From: Thiomonas bhubaneswarensis | Lineage (GTDB): Bacteria; Pseudomonadota; Gammaproteobacteria; Burkholderiales; Burkholderiaceae_C | Reading direction: 5' to 3' | Length of the DNA: 64,000 nt | NCBI RefSeq assembly: GCF_001418255.1 | Contig: NZ_LIPV01000002.1 | Coordinates: 305,308 to 369,307 of the forward strand | Shown here: positions 16,259 to 25,675 of the stretch, in pieces | How positions within the stretch are numbered: position 1 is the stretch's first letter | Layout of the letters: each line of letters starts with the position of its first letter | Position numbers and translations under genes: made by a program | The notes under the pieces: model-generated | The model's input: only the letters and a program-made list of their open reading frames with translations | What the model was told of the DNA's origin: nothing | Database searches by the model: none

Positions 16259-17167
16259 TCACGCCATCGATGCAACGAGATGGTCGATCAGCGCTCGCAG
16301 AGCTGGCGGAACAAAACGGGTTGGCGGATAGAGCGCATAGGCACGTCCCCCATAGTTGCCCAGGAAATCCCAGTCTGGCAAGACTTGCACCGCGGCGCCC
16401 TGGAGAAGCGCCGGTTTCGCCACATAGTCAGGTAGGGTGCAGAGTCCCAGGCCCGCCAACATGGCATCAAGGCGTAGGGCGCTGTGATTGACGTCATAGC
16501 GGCCCTGCACCGTGACTTCGGACTCGATGTCGCCTTGCCTGAACCTCCAACGTCTATCGTGCGCATCTTCCCCCAAGCAGAGGCAGCTGTGCGTGGAAAG
16601 ATCTGCGGGATGCTCGATGGTCGGATGTGCGGCAAGATACCTCGGCGAGGCGCACAGAATCTGCCGGATCGACATCAGCTCGCGGGCGGAGAGACCTTCG
16701 GGTGGATGACGCGTGATGCGAATCATCAGATCGACGCCATCGCGAATGGGGTCGATGTCCCGGTCGGTCGCGATCAGGTGCAGGTCGACCTGGGGCCACA
16801 GCGCCAAAAATTGCATCAGCAGGGGATGCAGCACATGTCGCGCGAAGGCCGTTGGTGCACTGAGACTCAGTTGACCGCGCGGTGCGCTGGTCACTTCATG
16901 CGGCACTTGCAGCACTGCCTGCGCTGCCGCAGCCAGCTCACTGCATCGGGCGAATGCGGCTTCCCCTGCACGGGTCAGGCGAAGTTGGCGTGTTGTGCGC
17001 TGGATCAGTTGGATGCCGAGCCTCTTCTCAAGCCGGGACACCTGGCGGCTTACCGCCGAAGGCGTCGTGCCGAGTTGCCGCGCGGCTGCAGAAAAACTGC
17101 CCAGTTCCGACACGCGCAGGAACGTCACCATTTCGGGCAGCACGCTTAGAAAGGCATTTGTTCTCAC
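16259..17167 (-). CDS. LysR-family transcriptional regulator
   Basis: A protein of 302 residues. The N-terminal winged helix has the LysR pattern FLRVSELGSFSAAARQLGTTPSAVSRQVSRLEKRLG (about 15-50), and the rest is a periplasmic-binding-like effector domain. The last residues resemble the CrgA/PtxR-type subgroup. It converges with TRAP copy 2 and is divergent from the EamA exporter gene at 17257, the classical arrangement for control of the divergent neighbour. The binding-protein genes are the alternative target. Confidence 0.92.
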   Translation of the reverse strand: MRTNAFLSVLPEMVTFLRVSELGSFSAAARQLGTTPSAVSRQVSRLEKRLGIQLIQRTTRQLRLTRAGEAAFARCSELAAAAQAVLQVPHEVTSAPRGQLSLSAPTAFARHVLHPLLMQFLALWPQVDLHLIATDRDIDPIRDGVDLMIRITRHPPEGLSARELMSIRQILCASPRYLAAHPTIEHPADLSTHSCLCLGEDAHDRRWRFRQGDIESEVTVQGRYDVNHSALRLDAMLAGLGLCTLPDYVAKPALLQGAAVQVLPDWDFLGNYGGRAYALYPPTRFVPPALRALIDHLVASMA

Positions 17168-17256
17168 GACGCAAGAGTCCTGTTCCGTTGGGCGGTCTGG
17201 TTCGACTGCAACGCGCCATCAACAATGGGTGGCACGACATCATATGCAGGCCCTAC

Positions 17257-18375
17257 ATGACACCACCGCCCATCAAGCGCCCCAGCCCGAAGGCCGCGCT
17301 GCCCGTCCTCAACCCAGGGGTGCCTGAAGTCCTGCTTCTTCTTGTGGCGGCTGTTTGGGGCGGGAGCTATGCCGTGACCAAAGGCTTGGCGCAGCAATTG
17401 CCGGTTCTGGAACTTCTGACCCTGCGATTTGGTTTGACCTTCTTGATTCTCTCGCCGGCTTTACGCCCTTTGTTCACTGCGCAGTGGCGAGCGGGGTTGG
17501 CCGTCGGTTCGACACTGGGGCTCAATCTGCTGGCTGTGTTTCTCTGCGAGACCTATGGGGTCACCTTGACGACCGCGGCAAACGCGGCTCTGCTGATCAG
17601 CCTTTGCGTTGCGTTGACGCCCTTGGTCGAGTGGTGGCTATTGGGGCAGGCGCCGTCCTTGCGCGTGTGGCAGGCCGTGGGGCTCTCGCTCGCCGGGGCG
17701 GGATTGCTGTCGGCAAGTTCGGTCATGGGGCGGCCAGGATGGGGAGATGCACTGATTCTTCTCGCCGCTCTCTTGAGGGCGCTGATGGTGACCCAGACCA
17801 AGCGCCTCGCGGCACGACATACTTTGCCGGCGCTGACGTTGACGGCCTTGCAATCTGGCGTGGTCGCATCGGGACTGATGGTCATCATGCTGGCCTGGCA
17901 GAGGTCGCGTTGGGTGTCGATGCCTTGGGCGCCTGAATTCTGGGGCGGCATGATGTTTCTGGTGCTGTTCTGCACCGTGTTTGCCTTTTTTGCGCAGAAC
18001 TATGCCGCCTCGCGCACGAGCCCCAGCAGGGTGTCGCTGCTGATGGGGACGGAGCCTCTGTTTGGGGTCCTGGCCGGCGTGGGTCTGCTCGGCGAGCATC
18101 TGTCGATGCTGGGTTGGGTCGGCGGAGTGTTGATGGTGCTCGCCGCCTGGCATGCGACACGTCCTTCTTCTGGCATCCGCACGGATGCGCGAGGGCTATG
18201 CGGATTTGCCGCGGCGAATCCAGAAGCGCGAAAGTACGTGAGCGAGCAAGACGCACAGCGCGCCCACGATCAGGCCCCCGACGACGTCGGCCGGGAAGTG
18301 CGCGCCCACCGCAATGCGCGACCAAGCCACCCAGATGGCGAACAGTGCGAGCACCATGCCCCAGGGGCGGGGTGA
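17257..18375 (+). CDS. EamA/DMT-family exporter with an extended C-terminus
   Basis: The first about 305 residues are a normal DMT transporter: ten transmembrane segments as two EamA repeats (AAVWGGSYAVTKGLA near 28-42; LLMGTEPLFGVLAGVGLLGEHL near 263-284). Such proteins export amino acids or metabolites. The ATG at 17257 is chosen; the frame is open much further upstream, over the LysR gene. The final about 67 residues are hydrophilic, unlike the family, and are encoded antisense to the end of the PAP2 gene, so the original stop seems to have been lost. The LysR gene divergent from it is the probable regulator. Confidence 0.82.
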   Translation: MTPPPIKRPSPKAALPVLNPGVPEVLLLLVAAVWGGSYAVTKGLAQQLPVLELLTLRFGLTFLILSPALRPLFTAQWRAGLAVGSTLGLNLLAVFLCETYGVTLTTAANAALLISLCVALTPLVEWWLLGQAPSLRVWQAVGLSLAGAGLLSASSVMGRPGWGDALILLAALLRALMVTQTKRLAARHTLPALTLTALQSGVVASGLMVIMLAWQRSRWVSMPWAPEFWGGMMFLVLFCTVFAFFAQNYAASRTSPSRVSLLMGTEPLFGVLAGVGLLGEHLSMLGWVGGVLMVLAAWHATRPSSGIRTDARGLCGFAAANPEARKYVSEQDAQRAHDQAPDDVGREVRAHRNARPSHPDGEQCEHHAPGAG

Positions 18376-18786
18376 CGACAAGGCCAGGGTTGTGGCGAGA
18401 ACGGACGCGAATGCGGCGTGCCCTGAGGGAAAGCTGTGCGTGAACTTGGGTTCGCCCAGCACATGAACCCACTGGGGGCCAAAGACCGAGAGCGGGCGGG
18501 GAAAATCGGCCCAGGGCTTCAGCATGGTGTAAATCGAGATGAAAAGCAGCAGGTTGGCCCAGGCATAGATCAGCACGCTGCGCAGCGGAATCAGTCTCGG
18601 CCAACGCATCGAGACGGTCAGCATCAGGCCGAGATAGACGGGCAGCAGATGATGGTCGCCCAAGGCGGTGCCGAGCCGCGCAGCGTTGTTCCATACCGGG
18701 TTGTCACCCGCGTGGTTGATGACCAGAAACAAACGGTTATTCCAACCGTGCCACGCATACCAGGAGGATTGGGCATTGAGAACCAT
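18196..18786 (-). CDS. PAP2-family phosphatase (membrane)
   Basis: An integral membrane protein of 196 residues with all three PAP2 signatures: KPWADFPRP (KxxxxxxRP), PSGH, and SRIAVGAHFPADVVGG (SRxxxxxHxxxD). These residues carry out phosphate ester hydrolysis on lipid phosphates, undecaprenyl diphosphate or related substrates facing the periplasm. It overlaps the 3' end of the EamA gene by 180 bases on the opposite strand and is followed upstream by the RDD gene, six bases away, so it may be the last gene of the sigma-factor operon. Confidence 0.88.
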   Translation of the reverse strand: MVLNAQSSWYAWHGWNNRLFLVINHAGDNPVWNNAARLGTALGDHHLLPVYLGLMLTVSMRWPRLIPLRSVLIYAWANLLLFISIYTMLKPWADFPRPLSVFGPQWVHVLGEPKFTHSFPSGHAAFASVLATTLALSSPRPWGMVLALFAIWVAWSRIAVGAHFPADVVGGLIVGALCVLLAHVLSRFWIRRGKSA

Positions 18787-18792
18787 GGCGTG

Positions 18793-19311
18793 CTATCGGG
18801 AAGCCTGCACGAGGCGGGTACCGGCTAGGCCATCGTGCAGAAACTGGTGGTCGGACCGCAGCAGGCCGGCTGCGGCCCAGAGCAAGAGACCGGCGGCGAC
18901 AAGCCAGGCGGTCGAACTCGGTGAGAGATGCAGGACGGCGGCCGCCAGCAGTGCCGGCAGCACCCACAACCAGGCCAGGATGGCACGCCATAGCGCGCGT
19001 CCGAAACCAAGCGGTGCGCCGGACTTGGTGACCACCGCGATCTTCCACACTTTCATCGGCAGGGTCTGTCGGCCGCCGCTCCAGAAGCCCGCGCCGTAGC
19101 CCGTCAGCACCATGAACTCCATCGCCTGGAGCGCCAGCCGGTGCTGGGCCGACCCTTGTGCCAGACCCAGCAGATGAAGAAGCCCGATTGAGGCGGCTGC
19201 GGTCACGAGGGAGATGCCCAGAAGCATGAGCCCTTCATAGATCAGACAGGCCAGACGGCGACGCAGTGGCGGAGCCTTCACGACAGCGCGGTCTCCAGAC
19301 CCGATCGCCAC
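18793..19311 (-). CDS. RDD-family membrane protein
   Basis: A protein of 172 residues with three to four transmembrane segments. RRRLACLIYEGLML at the N-terminus and the ending DGLAGTRLV are the RDD hallmarks. RDD proteins have no general biochemical role assigned; some affect ion exchange or envelope stability. It is the fourth gene of the sigma-DUF3619-DUF3106-RDD cluster and has a 30-base gap from DUF3106. Confidence 0.85.
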   Translation of the reverse strand: MAIGSGDRAVVKAPPLRRRLACLIYEGLMLLGISLVTAAASIGLLHLLGLAQGSAQHRLALQAMEFMVLTGYGAGFWSGGRQTLPMKVWKIAVVTKSGAPLGFGRALWRAILAWLWVLPALLAAAVLHLSPSSTAWLVAAGLLLWAAAGLLRSDHQFLHDGLAGTRLVQASR

Positions 19312-19341
19312 ACCTTGCGCACCTTGTTCGTCCGTCCCGGC

Positions 19342-19953
19342 TCAGCGCGCAGGGCAGCGCAGTACATCGGCGCAAGGCACGGGCGAAGAGGCGCGCGCGG
19401 CGGGCGAGGAGGCCGTTGAGGACGGTTTGTGCGGTGGTTTGTGGGCAGCTGCGCCGTGCTTTTCCTGAAGGTATTTGCCGACCTGCCCCGGGTGAGCCTT
19501 GGGGTGGCGGGCCTCTTCCTTGAGCCTTTCACGTTCGGCTTGCGGAAGTTTCTGGTATGCCTCCCAGGCTTCACGTCGGCTCTGCAGCGGTGCCTTGCCG
19601 GTGGAGAGAAAGTTCTCCCGTGCCAGCCGCCGTTTCTCGGGGCTGAGGTGCGCCCATTCATTCATGCGGCGCTGAAGCGTCTGCTGCTGCTCGGCGCTCA
19701 TGGCGGGGTAGCGTGCGGCGATATCCAGCCATTTCCGTTTCCGGTCATGGTCGAATTCGTGCCACTCGGACTTGAGCGGCGCCAGAATGTGCTGCTGCGC
19801 CGGGGTGAGGTGATTCCACTCGGGCGGGGCCTTTTCCGCAGCCAGGGTGGGCGTGGAGCAGGCGAGGAGCATCATCCCCATGCAGAGCAGCAGGGCGGCG
19901 AACAGGCCGAGCCCTTTCTCCATCGAGCGTGGAGCGGCGAAGCGCAGGGTCAT
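19342..19953 (-). CDS. DUF3106 periplasmic protein with WxxLSP repeats
   Basis: A protein of 203 residues. A hydrophobic leader ends in LLACS, compatible with either a lipobox (Cys near residue 32) or a Sec cleavage site after LAA. The mature part is strongly helical with repeated Trp/Leu-Pro modules (EWNHLTPAQQ, EWAHLSPEKR, AYQKLPQAER), followed by a His/Ala/Pro/Ser-rich tail. The architecture recalls CpxP-like periplasmic sensors, but that is inference. Its ATG overlaps the DUF3619 stop (TGATG). No function is established for DUF3106. Confidence 0.85.
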   Translation of the reverse strand: MTLRFAAPRSMEKGLGLFAALLLCMGMMLLACSTPTLAAEKAPPEWNHLTPAQQHILAPLKSEWHEFDHDRKRKWLDIAARYPAMSAEQQQTLQRRMNEWAHLSPEKRRLARENFLSTGKAPLQSRREAWEAYQKLPQAERERLKEEARHPKAHPGQVGKYLQEKHGAAAHKPPHKPSSTASSPAARASSPVPCADVLRCPAR

Positions 19954-20372
19954 CAACGCTCCAGCTTGAGAAAACGGGCAAATCCGGGATCGGCGTAGGC
20001 CGTCGGCGGCAGATCGCCGAGCAGGAGTGCGGTGTCGATGTCGGCCGTGGCACGCACGAAGCGTTCTTGCTGGTAATCCTGCAAGACCAGCAGCCCGGCG
20101 ACCAGCAGAATCACAGGCAGAACCGCGCTGACGCGAAACAGCCAGGATTTCCAGTGGAAGGGGCCGGTCAGCGCCAAGGTTGGCCCCTGCGCGATGGCCG
20201 ACGCTGCGGGAGCCCGCTTGACCTGGGCGACCGCCATCAGCCGCAGCGCCTTGAGGCGTTCGGATTGTTCGGATGTGATGTTTTGCTCGGCGCCGTGCAG
20301 CCGAGCGGCGAATTGCTGCGCAAGGCGGGCTTCCACCATGGGGCGCAGCAGATCGGTTGCGTCGTTTTTCAT
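19953..20372 (-). CDS. DUF3619 single-pass membrane protein (candidate anti-sigma factor)
   Basis: A protein of 139 residues: a cytoplasmic N-terminal part of about 75 residues, one transmembrane segment (SAVLPVILLVAGLLVL, about 80-98) and a periplasmic tail of about 40 residues ending in ADPGFARFLKLER. Size, topology and position straight after a sigma factor gene (ATGA overlap) are those of an anti-sigma factor, although the zinc-binding HxxxCxxC motif is missing. The ATG at 20372 is preferred to frames opening at 20495 inside the sigma gene. Confidence 0.85.
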   Translation of the reverse strand: MKNDATDLLRPMVEARLAQQFAARLHGAEQNITSEQSERLKALRLMAVAQVKRAPAASAIAQGPTLALTGPFHWKSWLFRVSAVLPVILLVAGLLVLQDYQQERFVRATADIDTALLLGDLPPTAYADPGFARFLKLER

Positions 20373-20932
20373 GAGTAGCCTTGAGCTTTGAGGGCGAGTG
20401 CCAGGGCGTGGACGGCACGCGAACAATGCGTTTTGACGCTGCCTTCCGAGCAGCCCATGGCCTGCGCGGTTTCGGCAACGTCGAGTTCTTCCCAATAACG
20501 TAGCAAAAACGCTTCCCGTTGACGTGCGGGCAAACGAGAAATTTCAGTCTCGAGATGTGTAAGGATTTGCATCCGCTGAACCTGGGTTTCCGCGCTTTCG
20601 AGGTGCTCGCTGAGTGCTTCGAGCTCCAGCGTTTCCAGCAGATCGAATTCGCCCTCGCCCTCGGAGGATTCGAAATCGGAAAGGTTGCTGAACAGCGCGC
20701 TGCGCACCTTGCGCTTGCGATGCCAGTCGAGAATCGCATTCGTCAGAATGCGCTGAAACAGCAGCGGCAACTCCTCGCGCGGCTTGTCCGCGTATTTGGT
20801 GGACAGACTGATCATCGCATCCTGCACCAGATCCATCGCCGCATCATCATCGCGGGTCGAGAACGCGGCGCGCAGAAAGGCGCGCTTGTCGATGCTGGCA
20901 AGGAATTCGTTGAGTTCTCGTTCGGTGGCCAT
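20369..20932 (-). CDS. ECF-like RNA polymerase sigma factor
   Basis: A protein of 187 residues with sigma region 2 (DDDAAMDLVQDAMISLSTKYADK and LTNAILDWHRKRKV, about 25-80) and region 4 (LPARQREAFLLRYWEELDVAETAQAMGCSEGSVKTH, about 132-170). A negatively charged linker rich in Glu and Ser lies between. It would redirect RNA polymerase to a small regulon. It heads a tight operon with DUF3619, DUF3106 and RDD genes and is divergent from ilvB. The arrangement is conserved in many Burkholderiales, yet the signal is unknown. Confidence 0.9.
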   Translation of the reverse strand: MATERELNEFLASIDKRAFLRAAFSTRDDDAAMDLVQDAMISLSTKYADKPREELPLLFQRILTNAILDWHRKRKVRSALFSNLSDFESSEGEGEFDLLETLELEALSEHLESAETQVQRMQILTHLETEISRLPARQREAFLLRYWEELDVAETAQAMGCSEGSVKTHCSRAVHALALALKAQGYS

Positions 20933-21272
20933 CGAATCGGACCCTGGACGGCCCGTGGGATGTGAGGCAACCGAGGATTATGCAATGGTGCGCTGGCGCA
21001 CCGAAGTGGCGCGAAGGGTACGCCTGTGTGCATCTTGTCGGGGCGCAGTCGAATGCCCAGAACTTGGAGAACGGTGCTGCGCTGCACTACACTGCTCAGT
21101 TCCGTTCGGTCTGAACCTCCTTGCCGCACCTGGGAGCCTGCAAAGCCAGAGGCTTGCGCAGCTCGCGGCACCCACAACGTTCCAGATCGTACGTGTATCC
21201 CAAAGGCCGGCCACAAGCGGGTGCAGAGGGAGACCTGAAGTCTTTCGTTAGAGAAATTCACAAGGTGAACTC
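20933..21272. promoter_or_regulatory. Intergenic region between the sigma-factor operon and ilvB
   Basis: These 340 bases hold no convincing gene. TTGGAG at 21064 and TACACT at 21088 with an 18-base spacer could be a weak sigma-70 promoter for ilvB, leaving a leader of about 170 bases. I looked for a leader peptide rich in Ile/Val/Leu codons followed by an attenuator and did not find one. The ilvB ribosome site is AAGGTGA at about 21261. Confidence 0.35.
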
Positions 21273-23063
21273 ATGGACATGAATCGCACAGAACACAAGT
21301 CGGCCGCAACGGCCGCATCGAAGTCCGGCGCACCGGCGGCGCAGGACCTCACCGGGGCCGAAATCCTGGTGCGATGCCTTCAGGAAGAAGGCGTCGAATT
21401 CATGTGGGGCTACCCCGGTGGGGCCGTGCTCTACATCTACGACGAGCTCTACAAGCAAACCACGATCCAGCATGTGCTGGTACGGCAAGAATCGGCCGCG
21501 GTGCACGCTGCAGACGCCTACGCGCGTGCGACGGGCGAGGTCGGCGTAGCTCTGGTGACCTCGGGTCCTGGGGCAACCAATGCCATCACGGGCATCGCCA
21601 CCGCCTATATGGACTCCATCCCCATGGTGATCATCACGGGGCAGGTTCCGACCACGGCCATCGGGCTGGATGCGTTCCAGGAGTGCGACACGGTGGGGAT
21701 CACCCGCCCGGTCGTCAAACACAATTTCCTGGTCAAGGACGTGCGCGATCTGGCGGCCACGATGAAAAAGGCGTTTCACATCGCCCGTTCGGGCCGGCCG
21801 GGCCCGGTGGTGGTCGATGTGCCCAAGGACGTGTCGCGCCATACCGCACCGTTCGAGTATCCGAAATCGGTGGAGATGCGTTCCTACAACCCGGTGCGTA
21901 AAGGCCACGGCGGTCAGATCCGCAAGGCGGTGCAACTGCTGCTCTCGGCCAAGCGGCCCTACATCTACACGGGCGGCGGCGTGGTGCTGGCCAATGCATC
22001 TCCCGAGTTGCGCAAACTGGCCGATCTGCTGAAGTACCCCTGCACCAACACGCTGATGGGCCTGGGCGCCATTCCGGGGGAAGATCCCAAATTCCTCGGC
22101 ATGCCCGGCATGCATGGCACTTTCGAGGCGAACATGGCCATGCAGCATTGCGACGTGCTGCTCGCGGTGGGCGTGCGGTTCGACGATCGGGTGATCGGCA
22201 ATCCCGGACACTTCGCCCAGAATCAGCGCAAGATCGTGCACATCGACATCGATCCCTCCTCGATTTCGAAACGCGTGAAGGTGGATGTGCCCATCGTGGG
22301 CGACGTCGGCGAAGTGCTGCAGGAACTCATCGACCAGCTCGAACAGTCTTTCAAGGCCGGTCATAAGAACGACGGTGGCGCGCTGGCGGCCTGGTGGGCT
22401 CAGATCGACGAATGGCGCAAGCGCGACTGCCTTGCGTACGACCATTCCACCGAGGTCATCAAGCCGCAGGCCGTGATCGACACGCTCTACGAGTTGACCA
22501 AGGATCGCGAGACCTATATCTGCTCGGACGTCGGACAGCATCAGATGTGGGCCGCGCAGCTCTACAAATTCCCCGAGCCGCGGCGCTGGATCAATTCGGG
22601 CGGTCTGGGCACCATGGGCGTGGGCCTGCCTTATGCCATGGGCATCAAGCTGGCAAAGCCCGAGGCCGAGGCTGTCTGTGTCACGGGCGACGGCTCCATC
22701 CAGATGAACATTCAGGAACTCGCCACCTGTCTGCAGTACGGCACGGCGGTGAAGGTCATTCTGCTCAACAACCGCTACCTCGGCATGGTGCGGCAGTGGC
22801 AGGAGATCGAGTACGAGGGCCGGTATTCCCATTCCTATATGGACTCGCTGCCCGACTTCGTCAAGCTCGCCGAAGCCTATGGTCACGTGGGTATCAAGGT
22901 GGACAAGCCCGAAGACCTGCGCCCGGCGATGGAGAAGGCTTTTGCGATGAAGGACCGCACGGTCTTTCTCGACATCTCGGTGGACCCCACGGAGAACGTC
23001 TGGCCCATGGTGCAGGCGGGCCGCGGGATCACCGACATGCTGCTCGGTTCGGAGGATCTCTAA
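21273..23063 (+). CDS. ilvB: Acetolactate synthase, large (catalytic) subunit
   Basis: A ThDP- and FAD-dependent enzyme of 596 residues that condenses two pyruvates, or pyruvate with 2-oxobutyrate, in the first common step of valine/leucine/isoleucine synthesis. The ThDP glutamate lies in LVRQESAAVHAADAYARATG, and the metal-binding segment is GDGSIQMN followed by LLNNRYLGM. An N-terminal Ala/Ser-rich extension of about 22 residues precedes DLTGAEILVRCLQEEGV. It is first of ilvB-ilvN-ilvC. Confidence 0.95.
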   Translation: MDMNRTEHKSAATAASKSGAPAAQDLTGAEILVRCLQEEGVEFMWGYPGGAVLYIYDELYKQTTIQHVLVRQESAAVHAADAYARATGEVGVALVTSGPGATNAITGIATAYMDSIPMVIITGQVPTTAIGLDAFQECDTVGITRPVVKHNFLVKDVRDLAATMKKAFHIARSGRPGPVVVDVPKDVSRHTAPFEYPKSVEMRSYNPVRKGHGGQIRKAVQLLLSAKRPYIYTGGGVVLANASPELRKLADLLKYPCTNTLMGLGAIPGEDPKFLGMPGMHGTFEANMAMQHCDVLLAVGVRFDDRVIGNPGHFAQNQRKIVHIDIDPSSISKRVKVDVPIVGDVGEVLQELIDQLEQSFKAGHKNDGGALAAWWAQIDEWRKRDCLAYDHSTEVIKPQAVIDTLYELTKDRETYICSDVGQHQMWAAQLYKFPEPRRWINSGGLGTMGVGLPYAMGIKLAKPEAEAVCVTGDGSIQMNIQELATCLQYGTAVKVILLNNRYLGMVRQWQEIEYEGRYSHSYMDSLPDFVKLAEAYGHVGIKVDKPEDLRPAMEKAFAMKDRTVFLDISVDPTENVWPMVQAGRGITDMLLGSEDL

Positions 23064-23249
23064 GCAGCCAGGCTGCGCCAGGTCATGGCTGTGGCCACAG
23101 ACAGCGCCTCACCGGGCGCTGCCCACGGTTCCACGCCATGCCAGCGCTTTCGACAACCGCGTGCCCAGTTGCACGCTTCATCATCAATCTCGCAGAAGCC
23201 AGGCGACGCTTACCGGCGCCGCACGAAGCCTGCGTAGAGGAGTGAATTC

Positions 23250-23741
23250 ATGAAACACATCATTGCGGTTCTGCTGGAAAACGAGGCGGGAGCCTTGTCG
23301 CGTGTCGTGGGCCTGTTTTCCGCCCGCGGTTACAACATCGAGTCGCTGGTCGTGGCGCCCACGGAAGACGCCTCGCTGTCGCGCATGACCATCGTCACCA
23401 GCGGTTCGGAAGACATCATCGAGCAGATCACCAAGCACCTCAACCGGCTCATCGAAGTGGTCAAGGTCGTCGATCTCACCGAGGCCTCCTTCATCGAGCG
23501 CGAACTGATGTTGATCAAGCTGCGGGCCGTGGGCAAGGAGCGCGAAGAGATCAAGCGCATGTCCGACATTTTCCGCGGTCACATCATCGACGTGACCGAC
23601 AAGTCCTACACCATCGAACTGACCGGCGACGCCGCGAAGCTCGACGCTTTCATCCAGGCGGTCGATCCCACGGCCATTCTGGAAACCGTGCGAACCGGCA
23701 GCTGCGGAATTGGCCGCGCCGAGCGTATCCTGCGCGCCTGA
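23250..23741 (+). CDS. ilvN: Acetolactate synthase, small (regulatory) subunit
   Basis: A protein of 163 residues starting MKHIIAVLLENEAGALSRVVGLFSARGYNIESL, the ACT domain that binds valine for feedback inhibition, followed by the C-terminal ALS small-subunit domain. The length and sequence are of the IlvH/IlvN long type. The start follows GAGGAGTGA. It lies 186 bases after ilvB, a larger gap than usual; the gap contains no recognisable gene and one GC hairpin near 23103-23120 without a T tract. Confidence 0.95.
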   Translation: MKHIIAVLLENEAGALSRVVGLFSARGYNIESLVVAPTEDASLSRMTIVTSGSEDIIEQITKHLNRLIEVVKVVDLTEASFIERELMLIKLRAVGKEREEIKRMSDIFRGHIIDVTDKSYTIELTGDAAKLDAFIQAVDPTAILETVRTGSCGIGRAERILRA

Positions 23742-23745
23742 TTGA

Positions 23746-24849
<1,104 letters not shown>

Positions 24850-24863
24850 GGTTGCTCACTGCC

Positions 24864-24908
24864 GAGGATCAAGGCCAACAAGCTTGTGGGGACAAAACCC
24901 GCACTGAT
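24864..24908 (+). repeat. Imperfect duplicate of the ilvC 3' end
   Basis: GATCAAGGCCAACAAGCTTG at 24867 repeats GATCAAGGCGAACAAGTTGG at 24810, and the similarity continues through the stop-codon region, giving a 57-base offset. The copy has acquired mismatches and small insertions and is not translated. Confidence 0.7.
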
Positions 24909-24927
24909 CCTCAAGCACCCTGACCTC

Positions 24928-24955
24928 ACAACACCCGGCCGATGCCGGGTGTTGT
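24928..24955 (+). terminator. Hairpin after ilvC (probable terminator)
   Basis: A 12-base perfect stem ACAACACCCGGC / GCCGGGTGTTGT with a CGAT loop. The following bases GCTTCTT are only partly T, so termination may be incomplete. Confidence 0.7.
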
Positions 24956-24992
24956 GCTTCTTGCCGGGTCTTCCGGCGACTAAACTCCGTTT

Positions 24993-25634
24993 ATGACTTA
25001 TCCCCATCCCATTCTGGCCCGTGAAGGCTGGCCTTTCATCGCAGCCAGTGTGCTGCTGTCCGTGATCGTCTGGGCGCTTGCCGGATTCTGGTGGTCGCTG
25101 CCGCTGTGGATTTGGACGGTTTTTGTGGTGCAGTTCTTTCGCGATCCAGCCCGCCCCATTCCACGTGAGCCTCTAGCGGTTCTGAGTCCGGCTGATGGCC
25201 GCATCGTGGCCATCAGCCATGCCTTCGATCCGTACGCGCAGCGCGACGCATTGAAGATCAGCGTGTTCATGAATGTCTTCAATGTGCACTCCAACCGGTC
25301 GCCGGTGGATGGCCAACTCCGTGATGTCCAGTATTTTCCGGGCAAGTTTCTGAACGCCGATCTGGACAAGGCGTCCGAGCAAAATGAACGCAATGCGCTG
25401 GTGATCGATTGCGAGGGCCGCGTCGTGACCGCAGTGCAGGTGGCGGGATTGATTGCGCGCCGCATCCTGTGCTATGTCAAGCCCGGAGAAACGCTTCTGC
25501 GCGGGCAGCGCTTTGGCTTCATTCGCTTTGGTTCTCGTGTCGATGTATACCTGCCACTGGACGCGCAATCGCGTGTCTCGATCGGCGACAAGGTCTATGC
25601 GAGCAGCACCGTGTTGGCGAACTTTGCCGCCTGA
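24993..25634 (+). CDS. psd: Phosphatidylserine decarboxylase proenzyme (short type)
   Basis: A protein of 213 residues, the short Psd type. Two N-terminal hydrophobic segments precede [10 protein letters not shown] and [24 protein letters not shown] provides the catalytic His region. [11 protein letters not shown] near residue 180 holds the Gly-Ser pair that self-cleaves to give the pyruvoyl group on the alpha chain. It converts phosphatidylserine to phosphatidylethanolamine at the inner membrane, using the product of pssA encoded next. Confidence 0.93.
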   Translation: MTYPHPILAREGWPFIAASVLLSVIVWALAGFWWSLPLWIWTVFVVQFFRDPARPIPREPLAVLSPADGRIVAISHAFDPYAQRDALKISVFMNVFNVHSNRSPVDGQLRDVQYFPGKFLNADLDKASEQNERNALVIDCEGRVVTAVQVAGLIARRILCYVKPGETLLRGQRFGFIRFGSRVDVYLPLDAQSRVSIGDKVYASSTVLANFAA

Positions 25635-25675
25635 CGATTTTGCAGGAATGTGGTTTTTCACCAGCGAGGTCGAGC

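Noticed and set aside
20933..21272. Attenuator leader peptide for ilvB
   Set aside because: No short frame rich in Ile, Val or Leu codons followed by alternative hairpins could be found.
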